Both the position numbers and the translations under genes were made by a program. A DNA stretch of 64,000 nt from a virus. Below, in pieces: positions 6,916-13,595 of this stretch. Numbering within the stretch: the first letter of the stretch is position 1; every line of letters begins with the position of its first letter. Where the stretch lies: IMG/VR virus record IMGVR_UViG_3300036864_000108, positions 1-64,000 of that record; one strand, 5' to 3'. The notes beneath the pieces are model-generated. The model was not told where the DNA came from, did not search any database, and was given only the letters and a program-made list of their open reading frames with translations.

Positions 6916-7568
6916 GCAGCCTGCCGGGCGGCGGTCATGTCGAGTGGACTGATCCACTCGTAAATGCGGCCATTCAGTCCGACGCTGGGTGGCAGTACGA
7001 CGTATCCGCCGGCACCCCGGTAGTCGATGCCGGGGAGCACCCCGGATGTGTTGCCGTCCCCCGTGGGCTGGATGTACAGGTGTTGGCCGGGCCGGGGTGT
7101 GATGGCTTTCCCGATTACCGTGGGGATGTCCCCGCGTTCCCGCAGGTCTGCGAGGGACCGGTAGCCTTCGGGTCCGTCCACGTCGATGACGTCGAACATG
7201 TGTCCGGTGGGGGTGCCGATGTTTGATCCGGGGGTGGCCGCCCACCACCCCCGGACGATTTCGAGGTCGGTCGTGGCGTCCTTGAACCCACGGCTTCCCT
7301 TGTACGGCTTCTTCCCGTCGATCTCGTCGTCTCCCCGGTGGTCCGGTTCGGTGCAGGGGCCGGGGGGGTGCAGCGGGAATACCGGGATGCCGTTGCCGGC
7401 GTACCACATGGCTGCGGAGGTGAGCGCCTCCGGTGCGCTGAGCCTGGCCCGCCTCGCCTCGTCTTCGGCGTCCATCCGGGCGGCTAGGCGGCGAACCGCT
7501 TCGTTGTCTCCTTGCCGGATGGCCTCGTTGTAGAGGGTGAAGGCTTCGGGGTCGCTGAGTTGGCTCAT
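6912..7568 (-). CDS. bifunctional primase-polymerase (prim-pol)
   Basis: A 218-residue protein. The N-terminal 50 residues are helical, then the prim-pol core follows: YAGNGIPVFPLHPPGP, KGSRGFKDATTD, WWAATPGSNIGTPTG, then the catalytic DVIDVDG and later GIDYRGAGGYVVLPPS. This order fits the N-terminal domain of phage and plasmid primase-polymerases, which make primers for replication. Here the helicase is a separate gene directly downstream, as if a fused primase-helicase had been split. Confidence 0.88.
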   Translation of the reverse strand: MSQLSDPEAFTLYNEAIRQGDNEAVRRLAARMDAEDEARRARLSAPEALTSAAMWYAGNGIPVFPLHPPGPCTEPDHRGDDEIDGKKPYKGSRGFKDATTDLEIVRGWWAATPGSNIGTPTGHMFDVIDVDGPEGYRSLADLRERGDIPTVIGKAITPRPGQHLYIQPTGDGNTSGVLPGIDYRGAGGYVVLPPSVGLNGRIYEWISPLDMTAARQAA

Positions 7569-7637
7569 GTGGTGCTCCCGTGGGGCGGGTTACGGGTGAG
7601 GTTGCCCCCGCCGCATGACGGCGGGGGCAACGTTTGC

Positions 7638-8015
7638 CTAGAAGGGTGGGGGTGCGTGCTTGGCGAGCCACTCCTGGGCGACTTTGGCGTCCTGCTCGGT
7701 GTACTCGGCGAGCAGCCAGGGCGCGGACTGGCCGGACTTGGCGGTGCCCTTCCCGAGACGGCCGAGGACCATCCCCCCGACCTTCGGGCGGAGCTGCCCC
7801 TGCAACGCCTTCGGGAAGACGAGGGTGTCTTCACGCTTGTCCCCGGCGTTGGGTCCGTCGAGGACAACCACGGTGGATCGGACGGCGTCAGTGACACCGA
7901 ATTGGGTGTTCACGTCCCTCTCAACCGAGTGGACGGTGAACAGGAGGAGTGCCCCGTTGAGGTCTTCCCAAGAGATGCCGGCCGCTGAGGCGGGTGGGCT
8001 GAATGGTGCGGTCAT
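7638..8015 (-). CDS. putative ssDNA-binding-like protein
   Basis: A 125-residue protein with GGAG 7 bases before its ATG. It contains ALLLFTVHSVERDVNTQFG, VRSTVVVLDGPNAGDK, TLVFPKALQGQLRPKVGGMVLGRLG and ends AEEWLAKHAPPPF-like. The beta-rich pattern and its place between the prim-pol and nuclease genes fit a family of actinophage proteins thought to act in replication, possibly as an OB-fold ssDNA binder. The fold is inferred, not shown. A 69-base gap separates it from the primase gene. Confidence 0.65.
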   Translation of the reverse strand: MTAPFSPPASAAGISWEDLNGALLLFTVHSVERDVNTQFGVTDAVRSTVVVLDGPNAGDKREDTLVFPKALQGQLRPKVGGMVLGRLGKGTAKSGQSAPWLLAEYTEQDAKVAQEWLAKHAPPPF

Positions 8016-8263
8016 GCTGTGCTCCTTCTCTGGCTTGTGCTCGTGCGGTCGCGCGTGCACTGGTGGGTGACGTGGATGGGCCATCCACGGAATCCGAGGG
8101 GCGCGTTGATCCACCCCCAGGTGGGGTGGTGCTCCCACAACCGGTGGCGGTCCGGCTGGTCAGCGAGGGGCGACAGGGGTTCGACCTCGACGAGTTCGGT
8201 GAGGCCGACGTCGTCAACGAATCGGAGGACGGGGGTGGCGCAGTCGCGGCAGCGTGCAGTCAT
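8012..8263 (-). CDS. small zinc-binding hypothetical protein
   Basis: An 83-residue protein starting MTARCRDCATPVLRFVDD. It has WEHHPTWGWINAPLGFRGWPIHVTHQC, so CxxC and HxxxxC ligands could form a zinc site. It overlaps the upstream nuclease and downstream ssDNA-binding-like genes by ATGA. The function is unknown; a DNA-metabolism role is suggested only by position. Confidence 0.7.
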   Translation of the reverse strand: MTARCRDCATPVLRFVDDVGLTELVEVEPLSPLADQPDRHRLWEHHPTWGWINAPLGFRGWPIHVTHQCTRDRTSTSQRRSTA

Positions 8264-9216
8264 GAGGCGAGCCCGCCGAGGATGAGGTTCTTCTTCGCCG
8301 TGGCCAGTGCGGTGTGCTCGCTCGTCCATGCCCCGTTGCTGGTCCGCCACAGGTCGGTGAGCTCGGCGACGGTGGACGCGGCGGCGATCCGATCAGTTAG
8401 CGGATCGGCTGCTTGCTCGGGTGCGGCGGTGAACGGCTCTGACAGCCCTTTGCGTTTCCGCCATGCGTGGACTGCTGTGGCTAGCCGGTGGGCGGTGTCC
8501 CATCCGGCGGCCACGTCCACCCAGTGCAACTGGCAGGTGCCGGTGCCGGCGGGCAGGTGAACGATGATCCCACGATCCTGGTCGACGTCGAGTGGGGTCC
8601 GCTGGTTACTCTTGTGGTCGTACGCGTGGCAGCGGGAGTAGACGCCGAGTTGCATGGCGATCTTCCCCATGCCGTACTCGATGGAGCCCGTCTTCGTGTC
8701 CCCGATGTAGTTGTGCCCCTGGTACCGGTATATCCGGTCCCACGTCCCGGCGACCTTCAGATCATCGAGCACACCGAACTGCTCGATGGCGACCACATCC
8801 AGGTTCTGGGTCGCCTGGTCGTACGCCTCGATGTCCGGTCGGTACGCGGCGGGCACCTTCTGCAGGTCGAGGGTGCCCCGGTCGTGTTGGTCGACGAGGG
8901 AGTGCAGGGCGGTCCCGGTGGTGGCTGCGGCGTGCGCTTTTGCGGCTTCGCAGGCGTCCTCGCACACCTGGTTCAGTTTGTCCTTGTCGTGCCTGTGCGC
9001 AGCGGCAGCGAGAAGGAGATCTTCACGGTCGACGAGGCCGAGGGCGACCATCCGCATCTGCCAGCGGGCAAGGTTGTATGTGTCTTCCAGCACGCCCACG
9101 AACGTGGTGACTCGCTGGTACGGGATCTGCTTCCCGCCCCCCGGTGGGGTGACCATCGGCCTGCCCCAGCGGTCACGGGGGATGTGTGTCTCCGGGGCCG
9201 TGAACTGCTCTTTCAT
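8260..9216 (-). CDS. RecB/Cas4-like PD-(D/E)XK nuclease
   Basis: A 318-residue protein. The motifs of the phage Cas4/RecB nuclease family appear in order: His in GTALHSLVDQ (about H105), Asp in AGTWDRI (D160), and IGDTKTG (D173-x-K175), then IAMQLGVYSRC, the usual QLxxY helix. No cysteine cluster for an iron-sulphur centre is seen. Such nucleases process phage DNA ends during recombination or replication. The start at 9216 follows GGGAGG and lies just behind a palindrome, so it is probably the first gene of its transcript. Confidence 0.88.
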   Translation of the reverse strand: MKEQFTAPETHIPRDRWGRPMVTPPGGGKQIPYQRVTTFVGVLEDTYNLARWQMRMVALGLVDREDLLLAAAAHRHDKDKLNQVCEDACEAAKAHAAATTGTALHSLVDQHDRGTLDLQKVPAAYRPDIEAYDQATQNLDVVAIEQFGVLDDLKVAGTWDRIYRYQGHNYIGDTKTGSIEYGMGKIAMQLGVYSRCHAYDHKSNQRTPLDVDQDRGIIVHLPAGTGTCQLHWVDVAAGWDTAHRLATAVHAWRKRKGLSEPFTAAPEQAADPLTDRIAAASTVAELTDLWRTSNGAWTSEHTALATAKKNLILGGLAS

Positions 9217-9226
9217 GATCCCTCCC

Positions 9227-9279
9227 GGAGTAAGTGACTTACTCCAAGCGTAGCATGGGTAAGGTTAGGTCGGTTACCC
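9227..9279. promoter_or_regulatory. divergent operator region
   Basis: Between the minus nuclease gene and the plus HTH gene lies a palindrome, GGAGTAAG (9227-9234) and CTTACTCC (9238-9245) around TGA. A second inverted pair is GGGTAA (9257-9262) and TTACCC (9274-9279). Likely minus-strand -10 TACGCT is at 9247-9252 and likely plus -10 TACCCT at 9275-9280, 7 bases before the ATG. The sites overlap both promoters, as expected for autoregulation by the small HTH protein. Confidence 0.55.
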
Positions 9280-9287
9280 TTCAACTC

Positions 9288-9470
9288 ATGAGGGTCGAGT
9301 TGAGTAGTGACGAAGCCGCAGAGCACCTGGGCATCACGCGACAGACGTTGTGGAACTTCGCTCGCCGCTATGACGATTTCCCCGAACCGCGCCGCGTGGG
9401 CCGCACGCTGATGTGGTCGCAGGCGAAGCTGGACGCGTGGCGTCGGAAGCATCCAGCCCGCAAGCGCTGA
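9288..9470 (+). CDS. AlpA-like helix-turn-helix regulator
   Basis: A 60-residue protein: LSSDEAAEHLGITRQTLWNFAR, then RYDDFPEPRRVGRTLMWSQAKLDAWRR. This is the MerR/AlpA excisionase-type winged helix. It is a lone plus-strand gene in a long minus-strand operon, with palindromes directly upstream. The ATG at 9288 starts the domain; an earlier frame start at 9234 lies inside the palindrome and is rejected. It is probably a repressor or activator of the early promoter facing the other way. Its stop lies 5 bases from the stop of the convergent gene. Confidence 0.8.
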   Translation: MRVELSSDEAAEHLGITRQTLWNFARRYDDFPEPRRVGRTLMWSQAKLDAWRRKHPARKR

Positions 9471-9475
9471 TCTCG

Positions 9476-9760
9476 TCATGACGCGCCGTCCGGTAGCGGA
9501 GGGATCACCGTGCCGTCTGGTCGTATCCACCACGGCCGCCCGGAAGGCTCATGTGGCTCGACGTGTCCGGCGAGTTTGGCTGGGGTGTGTTCGGGGCAGC
9601 GCCAGCCGTACAGGTACGGCCTGACGTCCGTGGCGCCGCAGGAGCAGGGTTGGACGCGTTCCCGCATCGGGTAGGCCGCCGGCTCGCCGCACTTGGGGCA
9701 GTGCCACCACGGGCGTCCTTCGACCTTCGGGGGGCAGCCACAGTTACTCAGGGCGGTCAT
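9476..9760 (-). CDS. zinc-finger hypothetical protein
   Basis: A 94-residue protein with many metal ligands: SNCGCPPK, HCPKCGEPA, QPCSCGATD and WRCPEHTP. This suggests two zinc ribbons. It overlaps the upstream DnaA-like gene by ATGA. The C-terminus is proline-rich. The function is unknown; small zinc proteins are unusually frequent in this operon. Confidence 0.7.
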   Translation of the reverse strand: MTALSNCGCPPKVEGRPWWHCPKCGEPAAYPMRERVQPCSCGATDVRPYLYGWRCPEHTPAKLAGHVEPHEPSGRPWWIRPDGTVIPPLPDGAS

Positions 9761-10299
9761 GTCCCGGTCCCGTGTTCGGTGTCGTCGCCGGTGGCCCATA
9801 CGGGTGCGGGTACGCGCAGGTGGCGGGCTGCCCGCGGGGGTGGGGTGGCAATGGCGGGTGTGATTTGTGGTGCTTGGCCGCAGGTGGGGCATGCGTGGCC
9901 GCGGTCGTGCCTGTTCACACACAACGGACAGGCGGCGACATCACTGCGGGTGGCGGGGGCAGCGTCGGGTGGCCGGTGTTTCCGGGCCGGCGTACGGCTG
10001 GCGCCGGGTTGGGTGAGTTGTTGGGTGAGTTCTGTGACGGCTGCGGTGACTTCTTCGTCGCCGACCTTGAGGGCACGCCGTATGACCCGGTCGTAGGTGG
10101 TGACGGTGGAGTGGTCGCGGCCCATGCGGGCACCCAACTGCGGGGCGGACATGTGGGGGGCGTGTTGCCGGGCCAAATGGGCGGCGATGCGGCGGGCCAG
10201 CAGGGCGTCGCGGCTGTGTCCGGCGAGCAGTTCCGCTTCGCCGATCCAAAAGTATTGGGCGACCGCCCGAATGATCCCGTCGACAGAATGCGCGGTCAT
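9757..10299 (-). CDS. DnaA domain IV-like DNA-binding protein
   Basis: A 180-residue protein. The N-terminal 90 residues match the origin-binding domain of DnaA: VDGIIRAVAQYFWI, LLAGHSRDALLARRIAAHLARQ, then LGARMGRDHSTVTTYDRV, where GRDHSTV is close to the DnaA signature. The AAA+ domain is absent. The C-terminus has a zinc knuckle (CPLCVNRHDRGHACPTCG). It may recognise an origin or regulate transcription through DnaA-like boxes. ATGA overlaps occur at both ends. Confidence 0.85.
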   Translation of the reverse strand: MTAHSVDGIIRAVAQYFWIGEAELLAGHSRDALLARRIAAHLARQHAPHMSAPQLGARMGRDHSTVTTYDRVIRRALKVGDEEVTAAVTELTQQLTQPGASRTPARKHRPPDAAPATRSDVAACPLCVNRHDRGHACPTCGQAPQITPAIATPPPRAARHLRVPAPVWATGDDTEHGTGT

Positions 10300-10892
10300 G
10301 GTGTCGCCTCGCATGCTGCCCACAGTCCGCGGTGGGCTTGTTGTGCGAGGCGTTCAGCTTCGGTGTAGGCGACCCGGTTCGGGTGGTTGGGGACGACACG
10401 TTTGCCTGCCCGGGTTTCGCGGTACTGCCGGGCGTATCCCATGCGGATGGCGCGTTGCCCGTAGTCCCCGTCGCCGTCTCTGACATAGGCGAGGGTGCGG
10501 CCGTACCGGTCGAGGCGCCGCGGTCCGTAGGTGAGGGTCACCTGTTCGTTGGCTGCGAGCTGGCGAGCTGCGTAGGCGGACGCTTCTTTCCCGTAGCACT
10601 GCGGGTGGGTCTTGTACTTGCCGGCGGACTCGGGGGTGTCGATTCCGATGAGGCGGGTGATGACGGTGAGGGTGCCTTGCCAGACGATGATGGTGTCGCC
10701 GTCGATGGTACGGTCGACAGTCCATGGCCTGTCTGTGGGTGTGATTGTTGGTTGGGTCGGGGTTACTGTGACCACGGGCGTGGGGTCGGGTCCGGGGAGG
10801 ATGGGGAGGATTCCGTTGGCGACGCCGACGCCGATGAGAAAGGCGGCGGTGGCGACGGCGGTCGCGGACACGGCGATGCGGCGGGTGTTCAT
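10296..10892 (-). CDS. secreted or membrane-anchored thermonuclease (SNase)
   Basis: A 198-residue protein with an N-terminal hydrophobic segment (VATAAFLIGVGVANGIL) acting as signal or anchor, a Pro/Thr linker, then a staphylococcal-nuclease-like fold. Key residues are visible: DGDT (64-67), R80 and D85 in RLIGIDTPE, and DRYGR (128-132) with the second arginine. It should cleave DNA outside the membrane or in the wall. In phages such enzymes may degrade host or competing DNA. The gene overlaps both neighbours by ATGA. Confidence 0.88.
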   Translation of the reverse strand: MNTRRIAVSATAVATAAFLIGVGVANGILPILPGPDPTPVVTVTPTQPTITPTDRPWTVDRTIDGDTIIVWQGTLTVITRLIGIDTPESAGKYKTHPQCYGKEASAYAARQLAANEQVTLTYGPRRLDRYGRTLAYVRDGDGDYGQRAIRMGYARQYRETRAGKRVVPNHPNRVAYTEAERLAQQAHRGLWAACEATP

Positions 10893-11185
10893 GGGGTGCC
10901 GCCTATGCTCCGGGCGGCGAGCGCAGCGCGTTGCAGTCCCCCGTTGATACCGAGTCGAAACGAGTCAGACGGAATGACTTCTATGGCCAGAATCGCGTTA
11001 GCGATTCGTTCCTGCTCGGCTCTCACCGCTGCGCGTTTCTCAGCATCAATGTGAGGTCGCAGCGCGGCGACGATTGTGACCGCATCGTCATAGCAGGCAC
11101 CATCGATGGTGCAGTTGGACCAGTCGGGGTGACCGTGGAGTGCTTTAGCTGCGAACGGAACCAACGGGTCGTCGTGAGTGCTCAT
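10889..11185 (-). CDS. hypothetical protein, THDDP/LRPHIDAEKR family
   Basis: A 98-residue protein: STHDDPLVPFAAKAL, VTIVAALRPHIDAEKRAAV, then a helical end. The STHDDPL start and LRPHIDAEKR helix recur in the gene at 11358, so these are paralogues separated by one zinc-finger gene. ATGA overlaps occur on both sides. The function is unknown. Confidence 0.65.
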   Translation of the reverse strand: MSTHDDPLVPFAAKALHGHPDWSNCTIDGACYDDAVTIVAALRPHIDAEKRAAVRAEQERIANAILAIEVIPSDSFRLGINGGLQRAALAARSIGGTP

Positions 11186-11361
11186 TCGGCACTGCCCGCT
11201 GCGACTGGTGCGGCACGCGTCTCGCCGTTCGGGCACCACGGACTGTCCTGGTACTTCACATGGTCAAAGTGCAGCCAAGTCCCGTCGTCGTCACGCCAGA
11301 TGAACCTGCCGCAGTGGATGCAGGGAATCCGATGAGGTGGGGGCAAGGTGATCCGGCTCAC
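11182..11361 (-). CDS. small zinc-finger protein
   Basis: A 59-residue protein, VSRITLPPPHRIPCIHCGRFIW..., with CIHC, HFDHVKY and SPWCPNG. The CxxC plus His/Cys ligands make a compact zinc finger. The GTG at 11361 overlaps the upstream stop and the TGA overlaps the next ATG, which supports it strongly despite its small size. The function is unknown. Confidence 0.65.
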   Translation of the reverse strand: MSRITLPPPHRIPCIHCGRFIWRDDDGTWLHFDHVKYQDSPWCPNGETRAAPVAAGSAE

Positions 11362-11702
11362 GTCTTGTCTCCTGCCGGGTCGGTGGGGGGGCGGCCGCCA
11401 CCCGCTGCGGCCTCAATGTTCTCCGAGTTGATAATGTCCCGGATTTCATCGAGCCAGCCGTTCCACTCGCCGTGCTCGGTGTGGTGTTGGCAGATGGTGG
11501 CGATGGCAGTTAGCGCATCCCGCAGGCGCCGCTTCTCGGCGTCGATGTGGGGGCGCAGTACGGCGACCAGATCGTTCACCAGTCGTTGGACCTGGGAGTC
11601 GCCGAGGTTCCCCGGCCACACGTTGGCGTCCACGAGTACGTCGAGGATGACGTCGCGTAGCGGGTCGTCGTGGGTGTCGCCCGCTGCGGGTGGGGTGGTC
11701 AT
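11358..11702 (-). CDS. hypothetical protein, THDDP/LRPHIDAEKR family
   Basis: A 114-residue protein: TPPAAGDTHDDPLRDVILDVL, VNDLVAVLRPHIDAEKRRLRDAL, then ICQHHTEHGEWNGWLDEIRDI. It shares THDDPL and LRPHIDAEKR with the 98-residue protein downstream. A weaker THDD relative lies at 15653. The proteins are helical and acidic. ATGA and GTGA overlaps link the neighbours. Confidence 0.65.
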   Translation of the reverse strand: MTTPPAAGDTHDDPLRDVILDVLVDANVWPGNLGDSQVQRLVNDLVAVLRPHIDAEKRRLRDALTAIATICQHHTEHGEWNGWLDEIRDIINSENIEAAAGGGRPPTDPAGDKT

Positions 11703-11929
11703 GACGGGTCCCGCTGTGTGTCGAGGAGCGCCGTGGGTATAACGACCAGGGTCAAGCCGAGGATGTTGCACCAAGCGCGCAAACGGGACAGCGTGATATC
11801 CGACCTGCCTGATTCCAGATTCGCTACCTGGGGTCGCCCCGTCCCGATGGCGTCAGCGACTGTCTGCTGTGTGATCCCACGATTCCTCCGGGTTTCCGTC
11901 AGCAGCCGGATCAGTGGGTCGCTCATCAC
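11699..11929 (-). CDS. XRE-family helix-turn-helix regulator
   Basis: A 76-residue protein that is almost entirely a Cro/CI-type domain: TETRRNRGITQQTVADAIGTGRPQVANLESGRSDITLSRLRAWCNILGL. Helix 2-turn-helix 3 (QQTVADAIGTGRPQVANLE) is complete. The GTG at 11929 overlaps the upstream stop (GTGA). It lies in mid-operon without its own visible promoter, so it probably acts as an early-phase modulator rather than the main repressor. Confidence 0.82.
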   Translation of the reverse strand: MMSDPLIRLLTETRRNRGITQQTVADAIGTGRPQVANLESGRSDITLSRLRAWCNILGLTLVVIPTALLDTQRDPS

Positions 11930-12990
11930 GTACCTCCGGTTTCGCCTGCTGCGGGTGGGTTGTCGTGGTGGGTGGGGTCGGGCGGCGCGGCCAGGGCGAC
12001 GCGCAATTCACAAGAACTCACTTTCGGCATGGGTTGATCGTCTAACGCCTCGGACTCCGCCTCGTCGCACAGCGCCAGTACCGCTGCCCGCTGCGCTTCC
12101 AGCTCGGCGACACGGGCCTCCAGCCGCTCTATTTCGGCCTCGGCGTTCCGCAGCCGCCCGAATGGCAGGTAGCCTCGCTGGTCGAGGACCATTTTGGCTA
12201 CGATGGCTGCGGATACATTCAGAACATCCTCGTCCAGGTCAGACTCGGCGATCCGAGCGAGGGTGTCCCCGTAGGCGTCGCGTTCCTCGCTGAGTTCTGC
12301 GACACGGGCCAGCAACGGGGCGATGGCGTAGTGGATGACATCATCAGCGCATCCCTCGGCTTGCCGCCAGGATAATCTCGCCTGCAGCAGCGCCGCGATC
12401 CGCTCACGCCATTCGGTGTCAGCCGTACTCCGATTCCGGTCAGCCAATTCCGCGCGTAAGGCGTCTATCTCCTGATGGGCTGTACGGCTCGCAGTCCGCT
12501 CGGTCGCCAACTGGTCGAGCGCAGTTTTCTCGACTAGGCGCAACCGCTCGTTGTCGGTTTCCAGTTCTGCGACACGGGCCAGCGCGGCGTCCCGCCCGTT
12601 CTCGATCGCCCCGAGTTTCCCGCCGATCTCACTGGTCCACTCGTACGCCTGCTCACAGGAGACGGCACCGGTTGCGAGGCGGAACCGTTCGGCCCAAGCT
12701 GCCCCGGTCTCACTCTCGGCGACACGGGCGAGCGCGGCGTCACGCTCCTCGATGATTGCAGTTACATGTTCGACGGCTCCGCGTAGCGCCGATCGTTGCC
12801 GCTCAATCTCAGCGTGGAGCTGGCCTCGCTCATTCACCGAGCGGGTGATCCACCCTTTTCGAGTCGAGAGTTCCGCGTTGGCGTCTTTCAACTCGATGCG
12901 CAGCCGCTGGATTTCTTCGCCGAGCGCGGCCCGGGTGGCAGTGCGCCAGTCGAGGCCAAGCGGGGGGTCGGGGGGTTGGGGGACGGTCAT
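11926..12990 (-). CDS. long coiled-coil protein
   Basis: A 354-residue protein, mostly heptad-like helix. A unit of the form RDAALARVAExE recurs at four places (EERDAALARVAESE, GRDAALARVAELE, LLARVAELSEERDA, LEARVAELEAQR), so internal duplication of about 20-30 residue blocks is visible in both protein and DNA. It has no membrane or catalytic motif. Coiled-coil phage proteins of this sort can be scaffolds or nucleoid-associated; the role is unknown. Start ATG at 12990 overlaps the upstream TGA. Confidence 0.75.
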   Translation of the reverse strand: MTVPQPPDPPLGLDWRTATRAALGEEIQRLRIELKDANAELSTRKGWITRSVNERGQLHAEIERQRSALRGAVEHVTAIIEERDAALARVAESETGAAWAERFRLATGAVSCEQAYEWTSEIGGKLGAIENGRDAALARVAELETDNERLRLVEKTALDQLATERTASRTAHQEIDALRAELADRNRSTADTEWRERIAALLQARLSWRQAEGCADDVIHYAIAPLLARVAELSEERDAYGDTLARIAESDLDEDVLNVSAAIVAKMVLDQRGYLPFGRLRNAEAEIERLEARVAELEAQRAAVLALCDEAESEALDDQPMPKVSSCELRVALAAPPDPTHHDNPPAAGETGGT

Positions 12991-13595
12991 GCGGCACCTC
13001 CGGTGGTCGGGTTCCCGTATCCGGCGGCGGTGAGCAGCGCGCACAACTGCGCCAAATGCAGGCGGACTGGGGCGTCATGCCAGGGCAGCGCGTCGCCGTG
13101 CAAGCCGAGCAGGTCGGAGATCCACACGATGGCCCACCAGCGCCCGCAGTTGGCGGGGCCGAATCCTTTGCGTTGGACGACGAGGATGCCGATGCGGGCG
13201 TCGACGTTGTCGCGGATTTCGTCGGTTCGTTCAAGCCATTTGCGGACCAACTCGTCGGACGCCATTCTCGCCGCGTCACCCCCTTTTATTGACCATGCCA
13301 GTCCGGGTGTGCTGGTTATGTCACCTGGGTCGGCTTGGCCGCGGAGGCGACGGCGTTCCGCTAGGGGCCAGCCGTGGGTTTGCAGGTACCGGACGACAGC
13401 CGTCTCCGTTTTCGTGCCGATCTCCCCGGACTTGTTGCGGCGCCGGGTGGCGGCCCCCTCCCCCGGGGGGAAAGCGGGGGAGGGGGCCTGGTCGGCGGCC
13501 ACGGGGGGGTGATGGCTCGCCGACTTCGAACCCGCGGCGGCCGGCGACACCGTGGTCTGCCGGCGGCTGCGGGGCTTAGGGGAGATGGTGGTCAT
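12987..13595 (-). CDS. PD-(D/E)XK-like nuclease or resolvase-like protein
   Basis: A 202-residue protein. After a disordered 60 residues, the core reads GEIGTKTETAVVRYLQTHGWP, AERRRLRGQADPGDI, PGLAWSIKGG, then IGILVVQRKGFGPANCGRWWAI. The Glu, Asp (GDI) and Lys (KGG) are placed as in actinophage Holliday-junction resolvase-type proteins, but the usual acidic residue two before Lys is Ser here (S-I-K). It may be inactive or use another residue. It lies next to the methylase gene. Confidence 0.7.
   Translation of the reverse strand: MTTISPKPRSRRQTTVSPAAAGSKSASHHPPVAADQAPSPAFPPGEGAATRRRNKSGEIGTKTETAVVRYLQTHGWPLAERRRLRGQADPGDITSTPGLAWSIKGGDAARMASDELVRKWLERTDEIRDNVDARIGILVVQRKGFGPANCGRWWAIVWISDLLGLHGDALPWHDAPVRLHLAQLCALLTAAGYGNPTTGGAA

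Noticed and set aside
6916-7671. N-terminal extension of the helicase frame to 740 codons
   Set aside because: The extra residues are arginine/proline-rich and lie over the primase-polymerase gene; the ATG at 6915 overlaps the primase stop in the usual way.
8260-9216. Cas4 of a CRISPR system
   Set aside because: The nuclease lacks the cysteine cluster and no other cas gene or array is present; it is a phage recombination nuclease.
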